Source: Ascochyta rabiei (taxonomy: Eukaryota; Ascomycota; Dothideomycetes; Pleosporales; Didymellaceae). Taken from it: a DNA stretch of 64,000 nt. The notes beneath the pieces were generated by a model. That model was not told the origin of the DNA. It ran no database searches and was given only the letters and a program-made list of their open reading frames with translations. Of this stretch, positions 22,187 to 32,554 are shown piece after piece; position 1 is the stretch's first letter, and every line of letters begins with the position of its first letter. The stretch spans positions 558,001 through 622,000 of the forward strand of contig NC_082416.1 of assembly GCF_004011695.2 (NCBI RefSeq), given 5' to 3'. Made by a program: the position numbers and the translations under genes.

Positions 22187-23954
22187 TTAGTGAAGTCCTG
22201 CTGTCCTGCTCGCGAACATCAACGCCGGAAGCCACATGTATATTGCAAACTGGAAGAGCAGGACCACTGACTTGTTGAGGAATGACTTCAGCTTGCGATT
22301 CTTGTCCAAAAGCTCAAGTTTATCACTGCTGACTGTGCCGACGTTGTCTTCGCCCAGTCTAACAAGACTTCGAGAAGTCTGCTAGACTTTCCTCGAGGGA
22401 GGTCAAGTTGTCGTTAATAGTGAGTAACTTGGTTAGCCCGGAGTGGCCATCGGCATCGTTGGTTCTGCTTGAGCATTGAGTCCGTCAGCCATGACCAGAC
22501 CTCCGGCCCTTGGTCGTTATCTCTTGTCCGAATCTCCCTGAACGCCATCTTTGTTTCTGTCTGGTAGTAATCCTCCTCATCTCTCATTCTTTCCATGCTA
22601 TATTTGCTGTGCGCCCGTACCTTCTCTTTGTATACTCTCGGCGCCGTCATGCTGCTGAAGTGCCCGGTTCCGGCATCGCCGTTGATATGTCTAAAGCTTC
22701 TCGCGATTTTTCGTTTCAGTCGGTCGTATACCGTCGGCGCGCTGCAAGTCACGTCGAGCACCGCGAGCAGTAGGTGCACCTACACCGGCCCATCTTACCG
22801 ACAAGGGCAATGCATACTGACGGCTTCGACCTTTATGTTTGCTGCTTGTGTTGTGTATCGGCGCCTCCTCTCTCCCTCCCTCCTGTCCGCACCGGGGAGC
22901 CCAAGGTGCAGATCGTTCGGATCGCATGACTGAGTCCGGGTACGACCCAGGGATCCTGAAGAGTGTTGAGCATCTGGTCGTGCAATTTGCTTAAACATCT
23001 ATGCTGCTGTTCCTCGTAAGGAGCCGCGTCGTCTTGAAATCTGTGTTCTGGGGCCGAAGGTCCGTGAACAAATGGGGTGCGCCGAGGCGGACGAGAGTCA
23101 TGGTCCAGCGTCTGGGACGGCATATGCTCTCAAACAGTTCTGCGTATGGTAAAGAGGTAATACACTGCTCTCTTTGTCAGTTCTGGGCTGTCGCTGTCGC
23201 CACTCCAGCTTGCGCATAAGGACCGATTGGCTGGCGCAGCGGCACTGTGATGACAGCTGTTCTGTTCGAGGACGACGTGCTCTTGGAGCATCAGTAAGCG
23301 CGTCGTATGCTCACCTATTGTTTAGTCTCTCGCCTATAGCAAGTGGAGGTGAGGCGGCAAGAGTAAGGGCGGTAGAAGGTAAGATCTCCAGATGCGCTCT
23401 CAAAGGCGGTGCATAATTGGTATCGACACTGTGGATCTACGTCGCGCCTTTCAGTAGCGTGTCAATGATTTTTCCAATTTCAATCGCCTTGTTGGCACGA
23501 TGGGCTGTAGGAGTGAGCGCCGCTACACAATGCCTTTGAGGCGGGCTCACTCATTGAGCTTGAACATCGCCCGCTGACTCGCTTGAAGCACAATCGTCTC
23601 CTTCCTTTCCCACGCAGGTTGCTTTTCTGTTCCATAGTTTGAAGTAGCCGTGGAGCAGAAGAGAGCTCTTGAAGAGGGGTGCGACGCCACTAGAGAGGAG
23701 AGGGCGCAATGTTGGAAGACAGTCAGGATGTCGGTAAGAGAAGGGATGGAGGAGTCTCCAGCGCTCATGTTGCTTGAGGGAAGGAAGAGTATCACGCCGA
23801 AGGTGATCCCGGAGGCATGACGGTCTTTTGGTGGGGTGAAGGTTTGGGGTATGATGTGTCGAAGGGGGAAAGAGTTGTGAAGCAGCACAACACGGGCACC
23901 ACAATCAACCAACTTCGAATTAAGGATAGATCGGAACCCTCTCAATCCCTCCAT
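22187..23954 (-). pseudogene. decayed minus-strand coding sequence of unknown family
   Basis: Minus-strand frames carry coding-like peptides in order but not in one frame. From the top: a 135-codon frame from ATG 23954 ending ASQRAMFKLNE; then HRANKAIEIGKIIDTLLKGA (about 23450-23510); a segment around 22840-23120 (HDQMLNTLQDPWVVPG); another frame ending KVEAVSMHCPC before a GTAAGA...TTGCAG intron-like stretch (about 22740-22796); RDEEDYYQTETKMAFREI; then LLTINDNLTSLEESLADFS; and finally VRLGEDNVG...KSFLNKSVVLLFQFAIYMW with a hydrophobic C-terminal segment and stop at 22187-22189. At least three frame changes cannot be removed with plausible introns. I do not recognise the family. The C-terminal segment suggests a membrane anchor. 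The alternative is an intact gene with unusual introns or assembly errors. Confidence 0.5.
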
Positions 23955-24287
23955 GAAAGAGCACGATCACGAAACGCCCGTCAACAACCAGCCCCTAGCC
24001 GCGTCACTGTTTGCGCTCATCGGCCTTGGTACTTCAGTCACTCGCTGCACTTCACGTGAGCTTGGACGCTATAAAATCTTGCTAAGTTGGCTACGGCGAC
24101 TCTACAACGTCTCCCCTGCAGGAAATTCAGACTCGAGAGCTTCTTTCTCAACCAACACACGAAGTCAACAAGTCAGTAAGCCCTTGGCTACCTCTAGCGT
24201 TACTCGTGCGCACAAATGCGTCCGCTGATGACACTCTACAAGTCTCCACACCATACCCTAAGACATCTCTGACTACTCCGCCACGCA

Positions 24288-24647
24288 ATGTATTCTTCCA
24301 GCAGCAGCGTGTACAAGGTCCTCCGCCCCACCGCCAACCCTGAGCCACTTCGCGGTCACATCGGTGATCTCCCGTCTTACGTTCTCCACCGCATCTTGTA
24401 CTGGAAGCTGCTGGCGAATGGCGAATTGCCTACCATCGTTGCTTTCATTCTTACGACGCCTTTCCTTGCTGAGCAGGCCGGCGGCACTCCGCTGCTCACC
24501 GCCTGCGGTCTCGACTGAACCACCGTCATGTGGCAGCAAGGCGTGTATTTCTGGATGAAGCTCCGCAAGCTCAGGCAAGAAGAAGGTACGGAGAGGAAGG
24601 CAGGGAGGTATGGTTTACTCGCTGAGCTGAGTTCTCTTAACAGATGA
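24288..24647 (+). pseudogene. small hypothetical gene interrupted by an in-frame TGA
   Basis: The ATG at 24288 (cacgcAATG) opens a 76-codon frame with C/G-rich third positions (SSSSVYKVLRPTANPEPLRG ... WKLLANGELP). It stops at TGA 24516-24518. The same frame then continues for 42 codons (TTVMWQQGVYFWMKLRKLRQ...) to TGA 24645-24647. The continuation is as coding-like as the first part, so the internal TGA may be a recent nonsense change. No homologue comes to mind. It lies in the same decaying stretch as the neighbouring broken loci. A short intact 76-aa protein is the alternative. Confidence 0.4.
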
Positions 24648-25942
24648 GGGGGTCATAGCTAACCAATCGATGATGAGGTTGGAGGCTAGAGTTGGAGAAT
24701 GGCCTTGTAGCCTTCTTGCTCAGCCAACGTCTCTGCAAGGTACCAAGGTCGAGGAGATGAAGCTGACTATTAGCTAGATAGCGGGGCTAAATTGCTTTCA
24801 TGTGCAATATACGCCTTCCAGAGTCAGTGCGTCGATGAAATTCTGTCTGTGGGAAGCCAATGCCTGGCAAGCCCTCAACTCGACCTAGATTACTGTCACA
24901 TGTTGAAATTGCTCTTGAAAGCTGTCATCACCTTGCATACCTGACAATTGCTTCAAAAGGTATGGAAAAGCTGTTCACGTGCTGGATTATTCTTCACTGA
25001 CAATCCGATGTAAACGTGTGGAGTTTCCCCACCTTGTGATATAGAATTCCATGCTTTGAAGCCAGTGGATGGGCCAATGAAGAGTGCATTGCGTACCACA
25101 TTTAGCGTGCAGTCACCGGAGCATGCTGTGCATGAAGAGAAAGACAAGCTTCCCGCTGTCAGTGAACTTCAAGATCACCCAAGTATACGGTTAAGATCAC
25201 CCGCCTGCTAACCTTGGTGATCTATCTTTGTATAAGAGAATGGGTTGAAAGGAATGAATGGGCGACCATTTATCCCCGCATCGGGGCGCTCCGCACTTCG
25301 AGGCCCTGGTGAACAAAGATCACGGAAACAATGTCGAAGACAAAGCCATGATTCGATTTCCATTCGTGAGGTACTTCGATAGTCTTGTGTTCCCTTGCTC
25401 AACACACTGCCATGTGGTTGCATTCCTGCAGTGTATGATGACGAAACCTCGCTTGGCGCAGGCGCGGCTGCCTGCTCGCGAACTCGTTTCAGCCTTTTCC
25501 AGCTCCCTCAACATCTCGCCCCTTTTGCTCTCATCAACAGGCAAATGAATGCATGCACTGTGTGTACAGCTGCACAGGACTCGATGCGCGTCTGTGCGGG
25601 TGATATGGCCAATCGATGTTGTTTCGAAGCCTCTGTGTGTTGACGTTTGAAACGAAACGGGTCGGCTGTCACTGCGGCCTGAGTTTCAGGTGAACACTTG
25701 TCGACTATCCCCCTCTGGGACGCATCTTGTAACCTTCAGAGCTCGGTAGCAGTGTTTTTAAGATCGGTCGCCATGAGGCAAGGAGTGAGGAGCTCGTCTA
25801 ATCGCAGCGGCACTCGCGTGTTCTTACCATCTGATCGACGCTTTGCTCCCCGCCTTATACTACCTAATGTATTAATACCACGGTCATATATCTTCAGGAC
25901 TTCGGCGCAGGCTCGCTGTCAGTTATGGGTACTACAAGGAAC
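24648..25942. other. intergenic, nothing recognised
   Basis: About 1.3 kb upstream of the C2H2 gene. Open frames at 25258-25548 on both strands lack splice support or motifs. Moderately AT-rich sequence occurs at 24800-25200. Confidence 0.45.
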
Positions 25943-27320
25943 ATGAATATGAATATGAGTATGGATGGAATCATGTTCCCTACTGCCGAGCACATCGACG
26001 TACGACAACAGGCTCTCATACAGCACAACGATGATGTTTGGATGTACAACCAGACATGCTCAGGTACCACTTCCATTTCTTAGGCTTATGAAAAAGGCAC
26101 ACCTACTAACAACTGCAGACTATCCAGCCCAACAACCAAGCTTTTGGCCGGCCCATCTGTCAGAATACCAACAATCGCACCAGTTTCCACGCCTTTCGAC
26201 TTCGACGCACTCTTCATATTCTTCCCATCTAAGGGATTCGGATTCAAGCACTCTCTCAAACTGGCAGTCGTGTTCTTCAGTAGCTTCGACAAACTCCAAC
26301 TGGTCAAACTTGTCCAATCAGCCCTATGGTCAACGCACATCCAGCCTCAACAACGCAGCAAATTTTGCTCCTCCAATCTCATCTTCCCATACTGCTGAGT
26401 CAGTTGTAGAACCTGTGTCTCCGGCACCATCTTCAACATCCAAAAGAAGAAACATCCAGCGCTACACCACTCCGGGGAAAGATACATTCGCAACGTGCGT
26501 CTCACGGAGACGTCGAAGTCGACGATCCCAAAGAGAGCCAAGGTATTGGTGTACCTCCTGCGAGGAGCCGTTCATCGAGAAATATGACTGGAAACGACAC
26601 GAGGAAACCTATCAAGAACGTCGACACGTTTTTCGGTGCGACCTTTGTAGCGCTGTTTACTTCCTCGAGAAAGACTTTCTGTACCACCACGAGACACGTC
26701 ACAATTGCGAAACTTGTCAAAGAGAGGGTCACTCCGATACAGCCAAGCAGACTCGTCAAGCTCGTTCAGGCTGGGGGTGTGGCTTTTGTCTTCACTTCAG
26801 CTTTGATTGGAGGGAGCGATGCAACCACGTCGCGCAACATTTCGAGAAAGAACAAAAATCCATGAAAAACTGGTTACAAAGCAATGTGATCCACTCTCTC
26901 CTTCAGAGACCAGTTATCTTCAAGGAATGGCTCAGAATCTTGCATACTCAACCTCAGCTCAGAGGCGACTTCGGTTGGAACCGACACGACACCGAACGCG
27001 TCGAGGGGTATCCAGAGAACAATGCCGAGCCGAACCTGCAAGATCGTCTTGAGTACTTCAAGCCTTCCGAAAACGCGGCTGCGCTGGCGCAGTTTGCATT
27101 TAAAAAGATCGCTTTTCCTTCTCATCCACCTCAGGCCCCACGGAAAGACCACAAGGACCATCACACCGCGACTTTGCAAGACCTAATGGATGACACAGAA
27201 TCGTGGAACAGTTTTGTGAGCACTATTCTAGAGGATGAAATCTCTCCTACGAATATCTGTGACCTCGACTTCAACGTGGTAGACAAAGACTTCAGTCAAG
27301 ATACCGGTTACTGTTACTGA
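25943..27320 (+). CDS. fungal C2H2-type zinc-finger protein, putative regulator
   Basis: Two exons, 25943-26063 and 26119-27320, with a 55-nt GTACCA...CAG intron (CTAAC branch site at about 26105), give 440 aa. The start is the first of four closely spaced ATGs (MNMNMSMDG). The N-terminal 150 residues are Ser/Thr/Asn-rich. A basic patch SRRRRSRRSQREPR precedes degenerate zinc fingers at about residues 195-260: YWCTSCEEPFIEKYDWKRHEE, FRCDLCSAVYFLEKDFLYHH...RH, and C-x2-C motifs NCETC and WGCGFC...H. This arrangement is seen in fungal C2H2 regulators of unknown target. The C-terminus is acidic (DLMDDTESWNSFVSTILEDE), which could serve as an activation region. No pathway can be inferred from neighbours, which are broken or unrelated genes. 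Confidence 0.78.
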
Positions 27321-28085
27321 GACGCTAAAGGACACATTGTTCACGAAGCTATCAGTAAGCTGCCGGTAGGCTCACTCTGTGCGACTGGCTCGCACAACCT
27401 ATAATGTGTAATCGTAATGTCTGGCACGTACTTGACGATTCTCGCTGGCTGAGTATTGGCCCCTGACGCGACGAAGCACTTTGAAAGTTTGGGATGAGGA
27501 GGGGAGATGCGTGGAGATTTACGACACGACACTCAGGTCGGCATGTTTTCATTAAGACAAGACAAAAAAATTACCGTACCTAGGAACATGTCCATGTATA
27601 TACACGTCTGGTCGTCGTTTGACCTCATTCCTTAATCTGCGCTGACTTTTGCTATGGTTGTTTATTGGTCCATGCCGAACCTGCATTATGCATATGTGTG
27701 ATTCCTGCCTCACCTAAAACGTAGTGCTGCTCATCGTTAAAGACAGAGAAGTTTACTCCACGATGTGGTGGAAGATGATTGGATATTGCCACTACCCTTG
27801 AAGTACCAATCTGGTGAAAGTAGTGCCCATACAACCACATCATGGCTGTGCGTGCTCAGGTGAAATCCTCAACGACATCAGGTGAAGTGGCATCTATCAG
27901 AACGCTCAACTGATACCAGATACCGATCCAGTCAGAACCTATATAAGAAGAAGTGATCGCTCCCTTGATTTAAAGTACCTGCACTTCGACAAAGTATCAC
28001 GTATTCGAAACAGCAGCATAGTAAGCCCTTCGATCCTATCCTCTTACTCTTACATAATACTCATAGCCCCAGAATCCCGCACAAG
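27321..28085. other. intergenic with a probable 5' leader intron
   Basis: About 0.76 kb. Nothing coding was seen in 27321-27950. Close to the next start codon, 28021-28066 has the look of a 46-nt leader intron (GTAAGC...CTCATAG), which supports transcription of the small gene that follows. Confidence 0.45.
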
Positions 28086-28349
28086 ATGGCCACTGCAGCA
28101 GTGAGTCTTCAAGCTGACTGCACATGTATCTGTCGTAAAACTGATCAGCTGCAGCTTGGCGAAAGATCACAGGTGATCACCGTCAAACTCGATTCACAAT
28201 CACACGCAGCGATCGCAAACCACCCACGATCCACAAAAACCACCTCGTCGAACACATCAGATCAGAATGAGCGAGAGTTCAGACTAGCTTCATGGCTGGA
28301 AGAGAGCCGCAAGCAGGGCCCGTGGAACGCTTTGGCCGGTGTCCGTTGA
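28086..28349 (+). CDS. small hypothetical protein with two predicted introns
   Basis: The ATG at 28086 has good context (cacaagATGGCC). A likely intron at 28101-28154 (GTGAGT...CTGCAG, 54 nt) gives 69 aa; retaining it keeps the frame open and gives 87 aa. A second intron appears in the 5' leader (28021-28066). The product is hydrophilic, with QVITVKLDSQSHAAIANHPR early and EFRLASWLEESRKQGPWNAL at the C-terminus. No signal peptide, membrane segment or known domain was recognised. The consistent splice signals are the main reason to call it. It lies just upstream of the astacin pseudogene. Confidence 0.48.
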   Translation: MATAAVSLQADCTCICRKTDQLQLGERSQVITVKLDSQSHAAIANHPRSTKTTSSNTSDQNEREFRLASWLEESRKQGPWNALAGVR

Positions 28350-28476
28350 CTTCTGCCTTCACTTGCATACTTACCTGAGCGTGCTAGGTCTGGGCCCCAC
28401 TTCGTATATAGACAGCACTTCTACTCGATAGATCGTCTCCTTGCACATGCTTTCTCGTCCCTTCTCAACTCCCACC

Positions 28477-29441
28477 ATGCTGCGACTCAGTCTCCCACTC
28501 ACGTGGGCGCTCCTCATTCTGATTAGCTGATCTACTCTCATCATCGCGTGTATACCGCCTCTCAACGACTTCCATTACACCGAAAATGTCACCTTGCTCG
28601 AGGAAGCCGTCGCTCATCTCGAGTCCAGCCCGCAACTGGTCAGAACCATATCCTCGGAGGCGCCAGCCCAGTGGAGTCTTGGTCTGCCGACAGCAACAGC
28701 ATCATCAACATCATGTACTGCTTTGTCGACGTATACACGAAAGACAAAGTGCAGCCAGCTATTCTGGATGTTGGCAGCTTTGGTACAGTCGGCTTGGTGA
28801 CGCTGGCTCGGACAATGGTCACCGTCTCGATGGCTTCTCAGAGACGACCTCAAGGGGGCAGAGCCTCTATTGCTATCTTGACCAGTCGATGACCTGTAAG
28901 TGCAAGCCCGGTGTAGATCCTGACGTTGTTCGGCCTTGATTGCTTACTCTGACACAGGGAACTCCAAAGTACCCTCTGGTACTCTTCGCATCATTGTCAA
29001 TGACAACGCAGATAATAACCAGGCTACGATGGGCTATAAACCTTTGGATTGGGATAACCTCTACGACCGTCATGGCTTGCGCCTGGTCTACAATCCACGG
29101 AACCCTATTGCCTACAACGCTTATGTTGCAGCCCACGAAATGGGTCATGGGAGCTCTTCCACTGGAAAAATGGCAAGCCTGGCGGTGCAAACCATAAGTA
29201 CACTATGACCTACAACAGAGCATACGATTACGAGTCGATCGTGCACTACCCGAGCATCCTCAATGCTCAGAAGGCTAAGGAGCAACTGGATGCGCCTCTG
29301 CTGAAGTGGAAGAACGGGGGCAGGGGGTTTACCCCACCAAGTGAGGCCATGGACGAGAATACAGAAAGAACTCTGTTCGGAAGGGTGCCGACTGCGGGTG
29401 ACATTGAGGCTCTCAAAATGATGTACCCTTGGAACGGCTGA
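28477..29441 (+). pseudogene. Astacin-like secreted metalloprotease (M12A-type), decayed
   Basis: Pieces in three frames line up as one secreted zinc protease. The leader from ATG 28477 (MLRLSLPLTWALLILIS) is cut by TGA 28528-28530. TENVTLLEEAVAHLESSPQL is followed by a frame change near 28660-28680 to WSADSNSIINIMYCFVDVYT. Another change near 28757 leads to WQLWYSRLGDAGSDNGHRL. An intact-looking intron (28896-28957, GTAAGT...CAG) then joins NSKVPSGTLRII and YVAAHEMGH. A third frameshift near 29148 falls inside the zinc-binding motif, after HEMGH; the other frame continues ELFHWKNGKPGG and then YDYESIVHYPS, the astacin-type SxMHY region with Val where Met is usual. Intact enzymes cleave extracellular proteins. 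This copy has no continuous frame through its active site. Confidence 0.8.
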
Positions 29442-29617
29442 GAAGGGGTTGGCAGAAATGTTGCGATGTTTGACCTGTATGGTCACAAGGATACAGAGTT
29501 GAGGGTAGGCGGAAGAGAAATAGAAAGATAATACATGGCTTCTGGAGACATGCCTTTACAGATGGAATTGACAAAGACGATGACGTGGGGGAATGATGGT
29601 GAAGAAAACGCGCTAGA

Positions 29618-29662
29618 TACCGTGTCCGTGCGCGTGATGCCCGGATTCGCGTGACGCCCCAC
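29618..29662 (+). repeat. left terminal inverted repeat of the transposon
   Basis: GC-rich 45-bp end (with the TA) that matches the reverse complement of 31719-31763 at about 43 of 45 positions. It keeps normal base composition although the interior is nearly all A/T. Confidence 0.9.
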
Positions 29663-31718
29663 TAACCGCCTTAACGCTTATACAGAGATAAGGTTATACA
29701 GCCACCTATAATAGCTATTATTATAAGAATTTATAGTAGAGTAGTAAAGTAATGCTTATAATTAATTTAGCCTATTTATATTTACTTAGAAGTGTAATAT
29801 TGCAGCTGCTGTAGGTAGTAATAGTTAGGGCAGCTAGAGGCGCTGATAGGGGACTACGTCTACTAACATTATCCCTAGAAGCACGTTTTTAACACTTTTT
29901 TAGCTAGGTTGCTTATAAAGCTTTCTTCTTACCCCTTTAAGGCAATTATATAGCTTTTGCAGTATTAAGCTCTTATTATTAACGCTGCTTTTTAGCCTCC
30001 TGTTTAGCCTTCTAATTTGCTGTATTAGCCTTCTTCTTCTTATACCTCTCCTTAGCCGCCTCTTTTACTACACACCTCTCCTCCTTCTCCTTCTCCTTAA
30101 CTAGCTTCTTAGCAGCTGCTACTTCCTTATTAGTTGCTTTTCTAAGTGCTTCCTTCTTCTCTTCTTACTTTCTTATCCTTTTACAGAAGTGTGCTTCTTT
30201 AATCTTCCTTAGTAACTAGAAAACAGCACTACTATAGTACTCCTTTTGCTACTACAAATCTAAGGCTTTATTCTTCTTCTTATACTTCTTCTACTTCTTA
30301 AGTATCTTTTTAAGGCTATCTATCTTATATTAGAGGAGTAAGGCCTTAACTAAGATATAGTAGATTAATTATCTTATCTTTTTAGCGTTGCAACTACTCT
30401 TATCTCTAGTAACCCTCTATAACAATATCTCTATTTTAAGCTAGTCTTTGTTACTATAAACAGAAGATAACGTAGTATCTAAATTTAAGCTCTCTAAGCT
30501 CTCTAGTAGTGTTTTAGTAAAGTAATTAAGGATAACATTAGGATTAAGTAGATAGATACCTGTTATGTTAAAGGACTTAAGTATTAGCTTTTTAGTAAAG
30601 CTAGAGATCTACGCCTAATAGAAGAGCTAAAAGAAGTCTGCTCTCTTAATATTTATGTAGTTTTAAGACTTATAAATCTCTATTATAACAGCTTTTAAGT
30701 ATACTATTAATAGAGGCTTAAACAGCACTATATTAAGTAGCTAGAGCGTCTAGGTTAAGTAAGGAGGTAACATAGCTAGGAGTATCTTGTTATTATTATA
30801 GTAGTTAATAAAGTCTATTGTTACGTAGGATCTATAGCTATCTAGTATTAATAACCTCTACTTCCTCTAAGCTTTCTCCTTAGTATAGTAATTAAACACC
30901 TGCTCTAGCTATATAAGCCTAATCTTATTATTTAACTATCCTAAGGGAGACAAGGTAACTATTACTAAGTATACCCCTAGCTTAATTTTAGCTACCTAGT
31001 CTAATTTAATGTTGCTCTTCTTAGACGTGTAGATAAGCCTAGGTAGTAACACTAATCTATTAGCACACACACACGCTACAAGCGTCTACTAATCCTAGTT
31101 ACTATCTTAAATAGATGCTTTAACCTCTCCCTTTATCTATATACATTTGCTAAATATATATTTTATTCTAGTAGTCTGTCTAATTATAAAGCCCTTCTTA
31201 TCTATATTATATATATAGTAAGGCTTAATTAAGTATTTAGTAATCTTAAGCTATAGTAGGTTAAAATAGAGCTTATATTTATTGTAGGAATTAGCGTTAT
31301 AACACTAGCAATCTATCCTAGTTAAGTAACGCAAGATAAGATAGATAGAGTACTTATTAATAAAACACGTAACCTAGCTTTTAGAGACTAGTTTTTAGGC
31401 TAGTAGTAACGCAAAATTCTGTATTATCTCTTATATAGGAGGTAAGTAACAGCTAGTAAGTAATTCTATATACTTTACTAGCTCTATCTCTTATTATAGG
31501 TTAAGTTGTTATTATTTAATAATCTTAGTTATGTGTAATACCTAAAGGCCTTAGTATCCCTAAGCTAACGTTAATCTATTAACACTAAACCTAGCTGCAA
31601 CTTTATTATACAAAAAATCCTCTCCTAGTTTTAAGGATTTAATTGCTTCTATTGCTAATTAAATTAGATCTATATTGGTTGTGTTGTGACGCGTTAAAGA
31701 TTAGTGTATTTGGTGTTG

Positions 31719-31763
31719 GTGGGGCGTCACGCGAATCTGGGCATCACGCGCACGGACACGGTA
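31719..31763 (-). repeat. right terminal inverted repeat of the transposon
   Basis: Inverted partner of 29618-29662. It ends in GACACGG followed by the TA target dinucleotide and CACGCTAGA; the left flank just outside the element is CGCTAGA. Confidence 0.9.
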
Positions 31764-32554
31764 CACGCTAGAAGACGCGCTAAAAGTGTGGGCCCTTTTG
31801 CGCCTCCTTCGTTTCTGATCTCACAGCGTTCTTCCAGACAGCACATGATTTCGATCGAATTAGACCTCATGCACGCAACCTCGAAAACACAGGCGGGCAG
31901 GCGGCCGCTATAGCGACAACATAATGTGGCTGCCCGGAGACACTTGATCACACGTCACGTTGCTTATCCCGCGGATTTGCACACCTCACGGTAGGTACTA
32001 AAATTCTTCCCTTAACTACTACACGGGCGTGACACACTCGAAGTCTTTGGACCTCGTTTGTGGGTTCAGCAGTCAGGACTCTCCCAGCATCTGTCGATGT
32101 ATGGTTGCTGAACAAAGGCAACGCCCAAGATTAACAACCCTGTGTTGCCACGGGCGTGCGCTGCTTTGGTGGTAGCCGTCAGTGGTGTAACTCGGATTGG
32201 TGAGCCAATCTGGCATCTTTCTCTGCTGCACTACCCTCGCTGTTCCTGCTCCTCGGAGCGGTTGAGCTTTGACGGGTGGTCGGCGAACCATGAGATTGGC
32301 GTTTCGTTTCAGCTCATACATTTTCTGTCTTTCCATACTACGCTTCCTCTTTTCCTGCTGCCTCGGAAATTAGGGTGTGATTTCCATGTTCCATTCTGTG
32401 TCATGTGCGTTCTCATTCGCTGCTGCTCTCTTGCAGATATCTGTGCATCAAATGCGGAACGCGGCTTGTTGAAGTGGCGGCCAAGCTTCAGGCAGCCATA
32501 ACGACAACAGCATAAATCACAGCTTCTCAACATATACCTAGATAACTACTCAAC
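31764..32554. other. intergenic, nothing recognised
   Basis: This 791-bp region of normal composition lies between the transposon and the WD40 pseudogene. The base composition change at the element border is abrupt. No coding or RNA feature was seen. Confidence 0.5.

Larger units (their letters stand above)
29618..31763 (-). mobile_element. Fot1/pogo-type (Tc1-mariner superfamily) DNA transposon, RIP-degraded
   Basis: The element spans 29620-31761 between TA dinucleotides at 29618-29619 and 31762-31763 (the expected TA target duplication). Its ends are terminal inverted repeats: about 43 of the outer 45 bases including the TA are shared and start CCGTGTCCGTGCGCGTGATG; the differences are transitions. 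Between them the sequence becomes extremely A/T-rich and TpA-rich. The minus strand still reads as a DDE_1 transposase in order: SLKLGEDFLYNKVAARFSVN (DNA-binding), NIDKKGFIIR (first Asp), LILDSYRSYVTIDFINYYNN (second Asp, a GHxSH-like block), then LLNIVLFKPL where the third catalytic Asp is Asn (near 30732). Many CAG codons have become TAG. This is the pattern left by repeat-induced point mutation. The element is dead. Confidence 0.92.

Noticed and set aside
29660..31720. A+T-rich region as a possible centromere, origin or horizontally acquired island
   Set aside because: Terminal inverted repeats, TA flanks and a readable transposase fossil explain it fully as a RIP-degraded DNA transposon.
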